Of a stretch of 64,000 nucleotides of DNA, positions 43,506 to 50,821 are shown piece after piece. This DNA is from Sodaliphilus pleomorphus. GTDB lineage: Bacteria; Bacteroidota; Bacteroidia; Bacteroidales; Muribaculaceae. The stretch is from NCBI RefSeq assembly GCF_009676955.1, contig NZ_CP045696.1, positions 1,362,501 to 1,426,500 on the forward strand, read 5' to 3'. The notes under the pieces were generated by a model that worked only from the letters and a program-made list of their open reading frames with translations, was not told the DNA's origin and ran no database searches. Made by a program: the position numbers and the translations under genes. The first letter of the stretch is position 1; every line of letters begins with the position of its first letter.

Positions 43506-44402
43506 TTAGCGGGACCCGGTTGCCTTCGCATTATTCCTGTAGTTCAGAGGTGTCTGCTTCTTGTAGTTGTAGAATATACGTGTAAAGTAGGTCGCCGTCT
43601 CAAAATGCAGTTGGGCAGCTATGTCCTGCACTGACAAGGATGTATAGTGCAGCAAATTGCATGCCTCCTGCATGATACGGCCCAGGATATATTGCTTGGT
43701 TGATACCCCCAGCGATGACCGAACGAGCTTGTTGAGATAGTTTGTGGTGATGAACAGTCGATCGGCATAGAAGGACACGCCGTGCTCCTCTTTATAGTGT
43801 TCTTCAACCAACGACCTGAAACTATCAATATATTGATTGTGGTTGACTGCTACGTTGATGTCGGCCCCTTCTTCTTTCTTGTTGTCTTCAATAAACCGAG
43901 CCCTATTGAGCAGCATGAGCGCCTCATAGAGCATGGCACGCAGGATGTGCTGATCCTGTTCGGGGCGATGTATCTCACGTTGCATGTCAAGATAGAGCTG
44001 GAGCAGCCGATCATTAAGTTTGTCGTCAAGGATAAGAAACGGCGAAGGTCGGTCGGCTTGCAGATAACTGAAATGGTCCAGGAAATGAGTGTCGCTGAAG
44101 AAGTCGAGCAAGAAGTCTTCTTCAAAGATGAGGTTGAGCGCCTCCAGCTTGCTGTCGGCGCACATCGCCCATACCTCACCAGGTATTGATGTCAGCACAT
44201 AGCCACGGCCCACTGTGGCAGTGTGGTCGTTGATTGCTACAGCCTCTGAGCCGCTTGTGATGAGCAGCAGACTGTAGAAGGTTTCACGATAGACGGGCGT
44301 GCGGTGGATGTCGGGCTTCATCTTGTTTAGGTTCACCACATCTACCAGCAATTCAGGACCATACTTGTGCTTGAAGAACTTATAAAGAGGTATTCGTTTC
44401 AT
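43506..44402 (-). CDS. AraC family transcriptional regulator
   Basis: A 298-residue regulator with an N-terminal cupin-like sensing domain (about 1-140: YSLLLITSGSEAVAINDHTA then TVGRGYVLTSIPGE) and a C-terminal AraC/XylS double helix-turn-helix (about 200-290: FYADRLFITTNYLNKLVRSS; SLSVQDIAAQLHFETATYFT; RIFYNYKKQTPLNYR). It diverges from the cassette of NTF2-like and radical SAM genes and probably controls it. The DNA is AT-richer than the core genes. The candidate -7 element at 44411 would start the mRNA almost at the ATG, suggesting a leaderless or near-leaderless message. Confidence 0.88.
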   Translation of the reverse strand: MKRIPLYKFFKHKYGPELLVDVVNLNKMKPDIHRTPVYRETFYSLLLITSGSEAVAINDHTATVGRGYVLTSIPGEVWAMCADSKLEALNLIFEEDFLLDFFSDTHFLDHFSYLQADRPSPFLILDDKLNDRLLQLYLDMQREIHRPEQDQHILRAMLYEALMLLNRARFIEDNKKEEGADINVAVNHNQYIDSFRSLVEEHYKEEHGVSFYADRLFITTNYLNKLVRSSLGVSTKQYILGRIMQEACNLLHYTSLSVQDIAAQLHFETATYFTRIFYNYKKQTPLNYRNNAKATGSR

Positions 44403-44410
44403 CTTTCAGA

Positions 44411-44418
44411 CAAAGATA
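44411..44418 (-). promoter_or_regulatory. Candidate -7 element for the AraC regulator
   Basis: On the minus strand this reads TATCTTTG (TAnnTTTG), only 9 bases before the ATG at 44402. Confidence 0.4.
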
Positions 44419-44548
44419 ATTTGAAAAAATGACGCTGGCAAGCAGAAGTCCCGAAAAGTGACATTTTTCTCCTTTTTCTTTCATGGTCGGGTCGTCGATT
44501 CCCCCTTACTTTGCAGCAGTAAAACAAAGGATATAAAACATACAAATC

Positions 44549-44995
44549 ATGAGCAACAATTGGTACAAGAACGAGGGCGAAGAGAAGCTGGCCGAGAAAC
44601 TCATAGGCATGGAGAAAGCCGCACTGGAGAAATGGTTCAATGGTGACAGTTCAGGCTATCGTGACCTGTGGTCGAAGAAGAGCTTCAGCTATTTTGATGC
44701 AGTGTGCGTGAATCGTGTGGACACCTACGATGAGATAGCAAAGCTTGCCATAGAGCGTGTTGACCGAAAGCTGTATGCCAAGCACTATGAGGTGCGCAAT
44801 GAGCGCGTGCAGGCAGTCGGGGACATGGCTGTGCTCACCTATCAACTTTATTGTGAAAGAAACCTCATCAACGTCAACTACAACTGCATTGAAGTGTTCC
44901 AGAAGGAGGAAGACGACTGGCATGTGATTCATTCCACATGGTCTATTATCCGTCCGATGGAAATGGACTTCAGCGCTATGAAGGAGATTGTGTGA
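44549..44995 (+). CDS. NTF2-like (SnoaL/DUF4440-type) small protein
   Basis: A 148-residue cytoplasmic protein with no signal peptide. The helical N-terminus (EEKLAEKLIGMEKAALEKWF) followed by DLWSKKSFSYFDAVC, then strands (KHYEVRNERVQAVGDMAVLT, CIEVFQKEEDDWHVIHSTWS), matches the cone-shaped NTF2-like fold of SnoaL and DUF4440 proteins, which bind small molecules or act as dehydratases and isomerases. No active site is assignable. First gene of the cassette, 20 bp ahead of the radical SAM gene, so it is probably co-transcribed. Confidence 0.65.
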   Translation: MSNNWYKNEGEEKLAEKLIGMEKAALEKWFNGDSSGYRDLWSKKSFSYFDAVCVNRVDTYDEIAKLAIERVDRKLYAKHYEVRNERVQAVGDMAVLTYQLYCERNLINVNYNCIEVFQKEEDDWHVIHSTWSIIRPMEMDFSAMKEIV

Positions 44996-45015
44996 GCTAA
45001 TAATTATAGCGAGAG

Positions 45016-45900
45016 ATGATAGTAAAAGATATAGATGTCAAGAGCATCATAACGAAGTCGAACATTCCAGCAGCAGAATATGCAGTGAATCCATACGTGG
45101 GATGCGCCCATGCGTGCCGGTACTGTTATGCTTCGTTTATGAAGCGCTTTACCAATCATTCTGAGCCATGGGGCTCGTTTGTGGATGTGAAACATTGGGG
45201 TGATATCAAAAACAAGGAGAAATACCGTGGCAAGAAGTTATTTCTGAGCTCGGTTACTGACCCTTATCAGCCCATAGAGAAAACCGTGGGTAACACTCGC
45301 AGGTTTCTTGAGCAGATGCAAGGCAGTGGCATCAGGTTGAGCCTTTCAACAAAGTCGGACTTGATACTGCGTGATCTTGACCTGCTGAAGACATTTCCCG
45401 ATGTACGCGTATCGTTCTCAATAAACACGCTTGATGAGAATTTTCGCCGGCAGATGGATCATGGCGTGAGCATAGAGCGGCGTCTTGAGGCAATGAAGAT
45501 ACTTTATGACAACCACATACGCACCACTTGTTTCATTTCTCCTATCTTTCCTGGCATAACCGATGTGGAGAGCATCATCAAGCGGGTGGAAAAGCAGTGC
45601 AATCTGGTCTGGCTGGAGAACCTCAACTTGCGTGGTGATTACAAGGCACATATTCTGCAATGGATACATGAGCATCACCCGGAACTTGACATGCTCTATC
45701 ACGACATCTATGCCTCAAAGCATCGCACCTACTGGAACAGACTTAATGAGAAGGTGCGGAGCTTCACTCGGGCAGAAGGATTAAAGTACCTGCGTGATAC
45801 CGATGACTATCAGGCGGAGTTTGGTGAGAAGCCCATCGTAATCAACTATTTTTATCATGAGGAGATTATTCCCTCAGCAAAAAGAAAACAAAAAATATAA
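45016..45900 (+). CDS. SPL-type radical SAM protein of the mobile-pair group
   Basis: A 294-residue radical SAM enzyme. The cluster-binding motif is CAHACRYCYA, with cysteines at 30, 34 and 37 (CxxxCxxC). LFLSSVTDPYQPIEKTVGNT and FSINTLDENFRRQMDHGVSI follow, as in the spore photoproduct lyase-like branch. The opening (KDIDVKSIITKS, NPYVGCAHAC) resembles one member of the radical SAM mobile pair proteins found next to a second, DUF5131-type radical SAM protein, and such a gene follows here at 46173. The substrate is unknown. It lies in AT-richer DNA. Confidence 0.85.
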   Translation: MIVKDIDVKSIITKSNIPAAEYAVNPYVGCAHACRYCYASFMKRFTNHSEPWGSFVDVKHWGDIKNKEKYRGKKLFLSSVTDPYQPIEKTVGNTRRFLEQMQGSGIRLSLSTKSDLILRDLDLLKTFPDVRVSFSINTLDENFRRQMDHGVSIERRLEAMKILYDNHIRTTCFISPIFPGITDVESIIKRVEKQCNLVWLENLNLRGDYKAHILQWIHEHHPELDMLYHDIYASKHRTYWNRLNEKVRSFTRAEGLKYLRDTDDYQAEFGEKPIVINYFYHEEIIPSAKRKQKI

Positions 45901-45915
45901 GAAAGGGAGACGATT

Positions 45916-46176
45916 ATGAAAAAGAGTTTTGGTACAAAGACATTCATGTTTCCACAGCCAGTGCTGATTGTAGGAACGTATGACGAGAACGGCAACCCTG
46001 ATGCCATGAACGCAGCATGGGGCACACAGATAGGAGAGCACGAGGTGGCTCTGCACATCATTGAGCACAAGACCACCGACAATATCATCAAGAAACAGTG
46101 CTTCACGCTGGCCATTGCCGACGCAAGCCATGTGGTGGAGTCTGACTATGTCGGGATCGTGGTTTTAAGAGTATGA
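45916..46176 (+). pseudogene. N-terminal fragment of a flavin reductase family protein
   Basis: Eighty-six codons encode the start of a flavin reductase-like FMN-binding protein: SFGTKTFMFPQPVLIVGTYD, ENGNPDAMNAAWGTQI, IIEHKTTDNI and HVVESDYVGIV are all typical. Full-length members have roughly 190 residues; here the frame leaves the family pattern right after DYVGIV and ends VLRV-stop. The stop overlaps the ATG of the next gene (ATGA). It looks like a deletion fusing the cassette, although production of a short FMN-domain fragment cannot be excluded. Confidence 0.75.
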
Positions 46177-46880
46177 TTGTATGGAATCTTGTACATGGGT
46201 GTCACCGCAAAAGCGAGGGGTGCAAGCATTGCTACGTCTTCACGCGCGATGAGGAGAATGGCGTAGACACTAATCTCGTCAGAAAGACGGCTTCTTTCAA
46301 TCTTCCACTGCGCCGCAACCGGAAAGGTGAATGGAAAATTCCATCAGGCACAGAGGTGATGACATGCTTCTCATCTGATTTCTTCTTGCCTGAAATGGAC
46401 GCATGGCGCGAAGAAGCGTGGCAGATGATGCGCCTGCGTCGCGACCTCAACTTCTATATGGTCACCAAGCGGCCAGAGCGCATCCTGCAATGCCTGCCTG
46501 CCTTCTGGGACGAGATAGGTGGCCGCATCACTATGTGCTGCACAATGGAAAATCAGCAGCGTGTCGACGAAAGGCTGCCTGTGCTGTTGTCATTGCCCTT
46601 ACCCCATAAGGAAATTATTGTGGAGCCTATGTTAGGCCCTGTAGACTTCCACGGCAACCTTGATGATATAGCATGCGTCACCGTTGGAGGCGAGTCGGGA
46701 AGAGATGCCCGCCCCTGCCGCTACGATTGGGTGCTTGATGTGCGCAGGCAGTGCATTGACGCCGGTGTGCATTTTCATTTCATGCAAACTGGCGCATGCT
46801 TCATCAAGGATGGCAAGACTTACCATTTGACTCACGGCATACAGATGCAACAAGCACGGAAGGCAAATATAGACTACTGA
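46173..46880 (+). CDS. DUF5131 radical SAM-like protein (mobile-pair partner)
   Basis: A 235-residue DUF5131 (phage Gp37/Gp68-like) protein. The cysteine motif CHRKSEGCKHCYVF (C10, C17, C20: C-x6-C-x2-C) replaces the usual CxxxCxxC and is typical of this family. Other family blocks are VMTCFSSDFFLPEMD, FYMVTKRPERILQCLP, ITMCCTMENQQRVDERLP, EPMLGPVDF and VGGESGRDARPCRYDWVLDV. It starts at an ATG overlapping the stop of the flavin reductase fragment. Together with the SPL-type radical SAM gene it forms a pair seen on mobile DNA of other phyla; the reaction is unknown. Confidence 0.85.
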   Translation: MIVWNLVHGCHRKSEGCKHCYVFTRDEENGVDTNLVRKTASFNLPLRRNRKGEWKIPSGTEVMTCFSSDFFLPEMDAWREEAWQMMRLRRDLNFYMVTKRPERILQCLPAFWDEIGGRITMCCTMENQQRVDERLPVLLSLPLPHKEIIVEPMLGPVDFHGNLDDIACVTVGGESGRDARPCRYDWVLDVRRQCIDAGVHFHFMQTGACFIKDGKTYHLTHGIQMQQARKANIDY

Positions 46881-46971
46881 ACCGGCTGGGCTACAATCGG
46901 TTTGCCATGAGACAACGCACCCTGCGATAGTCTATGACGGCATCCCACAGGGTCTTCTACTCTGCCCCCAC

Positions 46972-47008
46972 ACCGCCCCCCGGGCTCCCTAAAGGGCGCG
47001 GGCGGGGG
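46972..47008. terminator. GC-rich hairpin between convergent genes
   Basis: ACCGCCCCCCGGGCTCCC and GGGCGCGGGCGGGGGT form an imperfect but very stable hairpin with a TAAA loop, touching the end of the sirtuin gene and lying about 90 bases past the DUF5131 stop. There is no T tract. Such GC-rich hairpins may be a repeated family in this genome, since a related one lies at 50752-50800. Confidence 0.5.
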
Positions 47009-47719
47009 TCACTGGCGGGCGGTGAGCAGGTCGATGAGCTCGGGCACGCCCTGGGTGGCCTTCTTGGCAATCACGTGCACATAGCTGGGCACAGCCACCG
47101 GCTTCGGGTCGATGTAGTAGACCTGGGCCGTGCTGGGGGCATACTGCAGCAAGGCTGCTGCCGGGTAAACCACCAGCGAGGTGCCTATGACCACCATCAC
47201 ATCGGCCTGCTGGGCCAGCTCGCAGGCTGGGCCGAAGTTGGGCACGTCCTCGCCGAAAAACACAATGTGGGGCCTCACGTGGTCGCCATGGTCGTCGACC
47301 GTGTCGACGCTGGTCTCGAGCCCCTTGTCGCTCAGCTTGTCGCACGGCAGGGTGTAGACGCGCTCGGGGTGCCGCAGCGAGCGCACCTTCATGAGCTCGC
47401 CGTGCAGGTGCAGCACGTGGCTGCTGCCGGCCCGCTCGTGCAGGTCGTCGACATTCTGGGTGATCACGTTCACGTTGAAGTATTTCTCCAGCTCCACCAG
47501 CCCGTAGTGGGCGGCATTGGGCTCGACTTGCTCCACCAGCTTCTTGCGCAGCCCGTTGTAGAAGCGGTGTATGAGAGCGGGATCGGCGGCAAAGCCCTCG
47601 GCACTGGCCACCTGCATCACGGGATACTTGTCCCACAGGCCGCCTGCGTCGCGATAGGTCGACATGCCACTCTCGGCACTGATGCCTGCTCCAGTCGAAA
47701 TCACTAAGTTTTTCATCAT
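47009..47719 (-). CDS. Sir2-family NAD-dependent protein deacylase lacking zinc cysteines
   Basis: A 236-residue sirtuin. It has STGAGISAESGMSTYRDAGG (9-27), the NAD motif TQNVDDLHERAG (87-98), the catalytic H106 in LHLHGELM, and FFGEDVP and VVIGTSLVVYPA further on. The two CxxC pairs that hold structural zinc are absent: the region after HGELMKVRSLRHPERVYTLP has none. CobB-type enzymes carry Y-x-x-R for succinyl-lysine; here FYNGLR shifts Arg by one position, so deacetylation is the safer guess. ATGs at 47719 or 47716 fit; a TTG at 47752 is less likely. Confidence 0.88.
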   Translation of the reverse strand: MMKNLVISTGAGISAESGMSTYRDAGGLWDKYPVMQVASAEGFAADPALIHRFYNGLRKKLVEQVEPNAAHYGLVELEKYFNVNVITQNVDDLHERAGSSHVLHLHGELMKVRSLRHPERVYTLPCDKLSDKGLETSVDTVDDHGDHVRPHIVFFGEDVPNFGPACELAQQADVMVVIGTSLVVYPAAALLQYAPSTAQVYYIDPKPVAVPSYVHVIAKKATQGVPELIDLLTARQ

Positions 47720-47801
47720 GTTTTCACGATTTAAAGAACAATTGTGATACAAATTTAAACTTTTTTATTGGAAATATGCCGTTAAAAACTATAAATAACT
47801 T

Positions 47802-47809
47802 TAACTTTG
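47802..47809 (+). promoter_or_regulatory. Candidate -7 element for the FKBP gene cluster
   Basis: TAACTTTG matches TAnnTTTG and lies 94 bases before the ATG at 47896, marking the likely start of the transcript for the FKBP run. Confidence 0.5.
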
Positions 47810-47895
47810 CATCTTGGTTTGCCAGCCATGACGTGCCGGCAGGCCGAAAAACAGCACATCACAACTGTAACACCCACATATTCACAACACAAGAA

Positions 47896-48486
47896 ATGGA
47901 CAAACTGAGTTATGCATTGGGCCTGAGCATGGGCCAGAATTTCAAAATGAGCGGCGTGGCCACCATCAATGTCGACGACTTTGCACAAGCCTTGAAGGCC
48001 GTGTATGAGAACACCGAGAAAAAGATGAGCTACGACGAGGCCAAGACGGTGGTGCAAGACTACTTCAAGCAGCTGGAGTCGTCGATGGCCGACAACAACG
48101 AGAAAGCTGGCAAGCAGTATCTGGCCGACAATGCCAAGGCCGAAGGCGTGAAAGTGACCAAGAGCGGCCTGCAATACAAAGTAATAGAGGAAGGCACCGG
48201 CGAGAAGCCCGGCCCCAACGACGTTGTGACCGTGCACTACCAGGGCCGCCTCATCGACGGCACCGTCTTCGACAGCAGCATCGAGCGCGGCGAGCCTGCC
48301 ACCTTTGCAGTGGGCCAAGTGATACCCGGCTGGGTCGAAGGCCTGCAGATGATGCAAGAGGGCGCCACCTGGCAGCTCACCATCCCCAGCGAGCTGGCCT
48401 ATGGCAACCACGGCACGGGCCCCATTCAGCCCAACTCCACGCTCATCTTCGACGTGAAGCTGCTCAAGGTGCAGCACAACAAGTAG
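47896..48486 (+). CDS. Cytoplasmic FKBP-type peptidyl-prolyl isomerase (Mip-like)
   Basis: A 196-residue prolyl cis-trans isomerase without a signal peptide. An FKBP_N dimerisation helix region (about 1-75, DKLSYALGLSMGQNFKMSGV) is followed by an FKBP_C domain: SGLQYKVIEEGTGEKPGPND, VTVHYQGRLIDGTVFDSS, FAVGQVIPGWVEGLQMMQEG and IPSELAYGNHGTGP, with catalytic pocket residues Tyr, Phe/Asp and Trp in place. The length and architecture fit Mip/FkpA-type foldases. First of a run of five related genes; the start ATG at 47896 gives the standard N-terminus. Confidence 0.92.
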   Translation: MDKLSYALGLSMGQNFKMSGVATINVDDFAQALKAVYENTEKKMSYDEAKTVVQDYFKQLESSMADNNEKAGKQYLADNAKAEGVKVTKSGLQYKVIEEGTGEKPGPNDVVTVHYQGRLIDGTVFDSSIERGEPATFAVGQVIPGWVEGLQMMQEGATWQLTIPSELAYGNHGTGPIQPNSTLIFDVKLLKVQHNK

Positions 48487-48552
48487 CGGGTGAGCCGCCA
48501 CAGCACAACGACACAGAAAAAAAGAAAGCATATTTTTTTCACAGCAACTCTA

Positions 48553-49500
48553 ATGTTGAGATCACACATCATTCTCATCTTGGTCCTGGGCCTGCTCCTT
48601 CCCATGGCCAGTTGCGACAACAACAACAAAGGGAGCGACAAGGAGAAGGCCCTCAACGACTCGGTGAGCGCACTGGTGGGCAAGGAGGGCGCCGGCGAGT
48701 GCGAGATGCTCATCAAGCAGATCCCGCCCGGCCGCTTCAAGCTCGACCGGGCCGCCTATCTCGAGGGCTTTGCCCAGATACTGCTGTGCGACACGCTCGA
48801 CCACGACCAGAGCTACATGCTGGGCGTGAGCCAGGCCATCCAGATGTACGGCCAGCTCATGCAGTGGGAAGACCAGTACGGCATAAGTTTCAACAAGACC
48901 CTGCTCCTGAAGGAGTTCCGCAAGGCCTTCCTCGCCAAGAAGCCCGTGTCGCAAGACGAGCTGCAGCGGCTCTCGAGCCAAATACAGCTCTACTTCAGGC
49001 AAGCCACCCAGCAAGTGGTGAAAAAGAAAGCCGAGCTGGGCAAGACCTACCTCGTCGAGGGGCAAAACTACATTGCCCGGCAGGTAAGGAATGCCGGCTA
49101 CACCAAGGCCCCCAGCGGCATTGCCTACAAGGTGCTGCGGGCTGGCAAGGGCGAGCGCTTCATGGCCGGCGACTATGTGCATATCAGCTACAAGGGCATG
49201 CACACCGACGGCACCGTGTTTGACCAAAGCCAGAAAGGCGAAATCGTGCAAATCACCGATCTCGACTTCATCGAGGGCTTTGTCGAGGCACTCAAGATGC
49301 TGAGACCCGGAGCCCGCCTGAGCGTGATCATACCTGGCAACCTGGCCTACGGCATGGAGGGCGACGACGATAGCGGCATCAAGCCCGGCGAGGCCCTGGT
49401 CTTCGACATCGAAGCCGGCCCCAAGGCCACCCCTGCCCAGGTGAAGCAGTACCAAGCCGAGCAAGACCGGCAGGAGCAACAATACGACGACTATCAATAA
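48553..49500 (+). CDS. Lipoprotein FKBP-type peptidyl-prolyl isomerase
   Basis: A 315-residue outer-membrane or periplasmic lipoprotein: the signal peptide ends LLLPMASC with the lipobox Cys at about 20. An N-terminal FKBP_N-like helical domain (about 35-180) is followed by an FKBP_C domain (about 195-285: VLRAGKGERFMAGDYVHISY; GTVFDQSQKG; FIEGFVEALKMLRPGA; IIPGNLAYGMEGDDDSG). The pocket is looser than in copy 1 because the conserved Trp is replaced by Phe in the IEGFVE position. The tail is Gln-rich. The ATG at 48553 is chosen because it gives the lipoprotein signal. Confidence 0.88.
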   Translation: MLRSHIILILVLGLLLPMASCDNNNKGSDKEKALNDSVSALVGKEGAGECEMLIKQIPPGRFKLDRAAYLEGFAQILLCDTLDHDQSYMLGVSQAIQMYGQLMQWEDQYGISFNKTLLLKEFRKAFLAKKPVSQDELQRLSSQIQLYFRQATQQVVKKKAELGKTYLVEGQNYIARQVRNAGYTKAPSGIAYKVLRAGKGERFMAGDYVHISYKGMHTDGTVFDQSQKGEIVQITDLDFIEGFVEALKMLRPGARLSVIIPGNLAYGMEGDDDSGIKPGEALVFDIEAGPKATPAQVKQYQAEQDRQEQQYDDYQ

Positions 49501-49515
49501 TACGAACCAACGACA

Positions 49516-50031
49516 ATGAACAAAGCTATCATCCTGGCCACCGTAGCCTTTGCAGCCGTAGCCACAAGCAGCTGCAAGCACAAGTACAACATAAGCGACC
49601 AAGACGCCACCGCAGCCCAAGAGCAATACCAAGAGCTGTCGACCGCACAAAGCGAGGACAAGGCCTTCATCGCCCGGCAACTCAAGGCCGACACCGCCCT
49701 GAAGCAGACGGCCAGCGGGCTGGTCTACAAAATTACGGCCCCGGGCAGCGGCGAGCAATTTAAGGAAGACGACAAGGTGAAAGTCATCTACACGGGCAAG
49801 CACGTCGACGGACAGGTGTTTGACTCAAGCAACGGGCAGGCCGTGAGCTTCCCGGTAGCCGCTGTAGTGCCCGGCTTCAAGCAGATGCTGCTCATGATGC
49901 GACCTGGCGCCAAGGCCTACTGCATCATTCCGGGCGACCTGGCCTACGGCCAGCAAGGTACCCCCGACGGCAGCATCGCCCCCAACGAGACCCTCGTCTT
50001 TGAAATCGAGGCCGTGGGCCTGGACAAGTGA
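49516..50031 (+). CDS. Lipoprotein FKBP-type peptidyl-prolyl isomerase, short form
   Basis: A 171-residue lipoprotein (lipobox ATSSC, Cys about 20) with a short helical spacer and an FKBP_C domain: SGLVYKITAPGSGEQFKEDD, VKVIYTGKHVDGQVFDSS, VVPGFKQMLLMMRPGAKAYC, IPGDLAYGQQGTPDG and a final LVFEIEAVGL. It lacks the long FKBP_N domain. It starts 15 bp after the preceding gene, so the two are probably co-translated. Periplasmic foldase activity is likely; the Trp of the pocket is replaced by Phe (PGFKQ). Confidence 0.88.
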   Translation: MNKAIILATVAFAAVATSSCKHKYNISDQDATAAQEQYQELSTAQSEDKAFIARQLKADTALKQTASGLVYKITAPGSGEQFKEDDKVKVIYTGKHVDGQVFDSSNGQAVSFPVAAVVPGFKQMLLMMRPGAKAYCIIPGDLAYGQQGTPDGSIAPNETLVFEIEAVGLDK

Positions 50032-50081
50032 AACAGCAATCAAGACAACAAATCAAAACGACTAATAAAATCCCAAAGAAA

Positions 50082-50690
50082 ATGAAAAAAGTAATGTATC
50101 TCGTAATGGCCGCCTTGGTCATGGCAGGCACAGTGAGCTGCAACAAGAAAGCCAACAGTGACAAACCCGCCCCGCTCGACGACTCGATAAGCGCAATCTA
50201 CGGCAAGGGCACCGGCATGCAGCTGCGCTTGCAAGACGCACAGCCTGTGGGCGGCATGTACGGGCAAACTAAGAAGAAACTCGACAAGGCACAATTCCTG
50301 AGAGGCCTGAAGGCCGGATTGGCCCTCGACACCACAGCCGCCGACATGGCCTACATGCAGGGCTTCGAGATGGGAGCTCAGCTGGGTGGCGGCATCCCGC
50401 AGATGAAGGAGCAGCAAGGCATCAACTTCAACAAAGACATCTTTGTGCAGGAGCTGGAGACGGCCCTCAACGGCAAGAAGGCTCCCACCGAAAAAGAGAT
50501 GCAGGAGCTGGGCAAGCAGCTGCAGCAACTGCTGGGCAAGGCTCAGGAGCGCTTCATGAAGAACGCCCCCAAGCAGCAAGGCCAGGCCGTGCCGCAACAA
50601 GGCCAGAAGCTCACTCCCGAGCAGGCCGCACAGCTCAAGAAGGCCGCCGAAGCCGCACAGAAGCAAGCCGACGCCAAGAAGGCCAAGTAA
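50082..50690 (+). CDS. FKBP_N-domain-only lipoprotein (no isomerase domain)
   Basis: A 202-residue lipoprotein (MKKVMYLVMAALVMAGTVSC, lipobox Cys at 20) that keeps the FKBP_N-like helical domain (about 25-160: LDDSISAIYGKGTGMQLRLQ, QFLRGLKAGLALDTTAADMA, YMQGFEMGAQLGGGIPQMK) and then ends in a Gln/Ala/Lys-rich tail instead of an FKBP_C domain. There is no sign of a frameshifted catalytic domain downstream, so the loss seems complete. It may dimerise with its neighbours as a chaperone-only subunit (inference). The ATG at 50082 is chosen for the signal peptide. Confidence 0.78.
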   Translation: MKKVMYLVMAALVMAGTVSCNKKANSDKPAPLDDSISAIYGKGTGMQLRLQDAQPVGGMYGQTKKKLDKAQFLRGLKAGLALDTTAADMAYMQGFEMGAQLGGGIPQMKEQQGINFNKDIFVQELETALNGKKAPTEKEMQELGKQLQQLLGKAQERFMKNAPKQQGQAVPQQGQKLTPEQAAQLKKAAEAAQKQADAKKAK

Positions 50691-50751
50691 CACGCCCATG
50701 TGCAGCCTTCACCCCCTGTGACAGGCCACAGTGCAATCAAAAAAAAACAAC

Positions 50752-50800
50752 AAGCCCCCCACCCGCTTCCCTGCCACAGGGGAGACTGGAGGGGGCTTTT
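50752..50800 (+). terminator. Hairpin before the last FKBP gene
   Basis: AAGCCCCC pairs with GGGGGCTT (50791-50798), followed by TT and CACTAAAA, and an internal GC-rich arm adds stability. It ends just before the ATG at 50822, so it may attenuate or separate that gene from the four upstream. Confidence 0.6.
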
Positions 50801-50821
50801 CACTAAAACTCATCACACACA

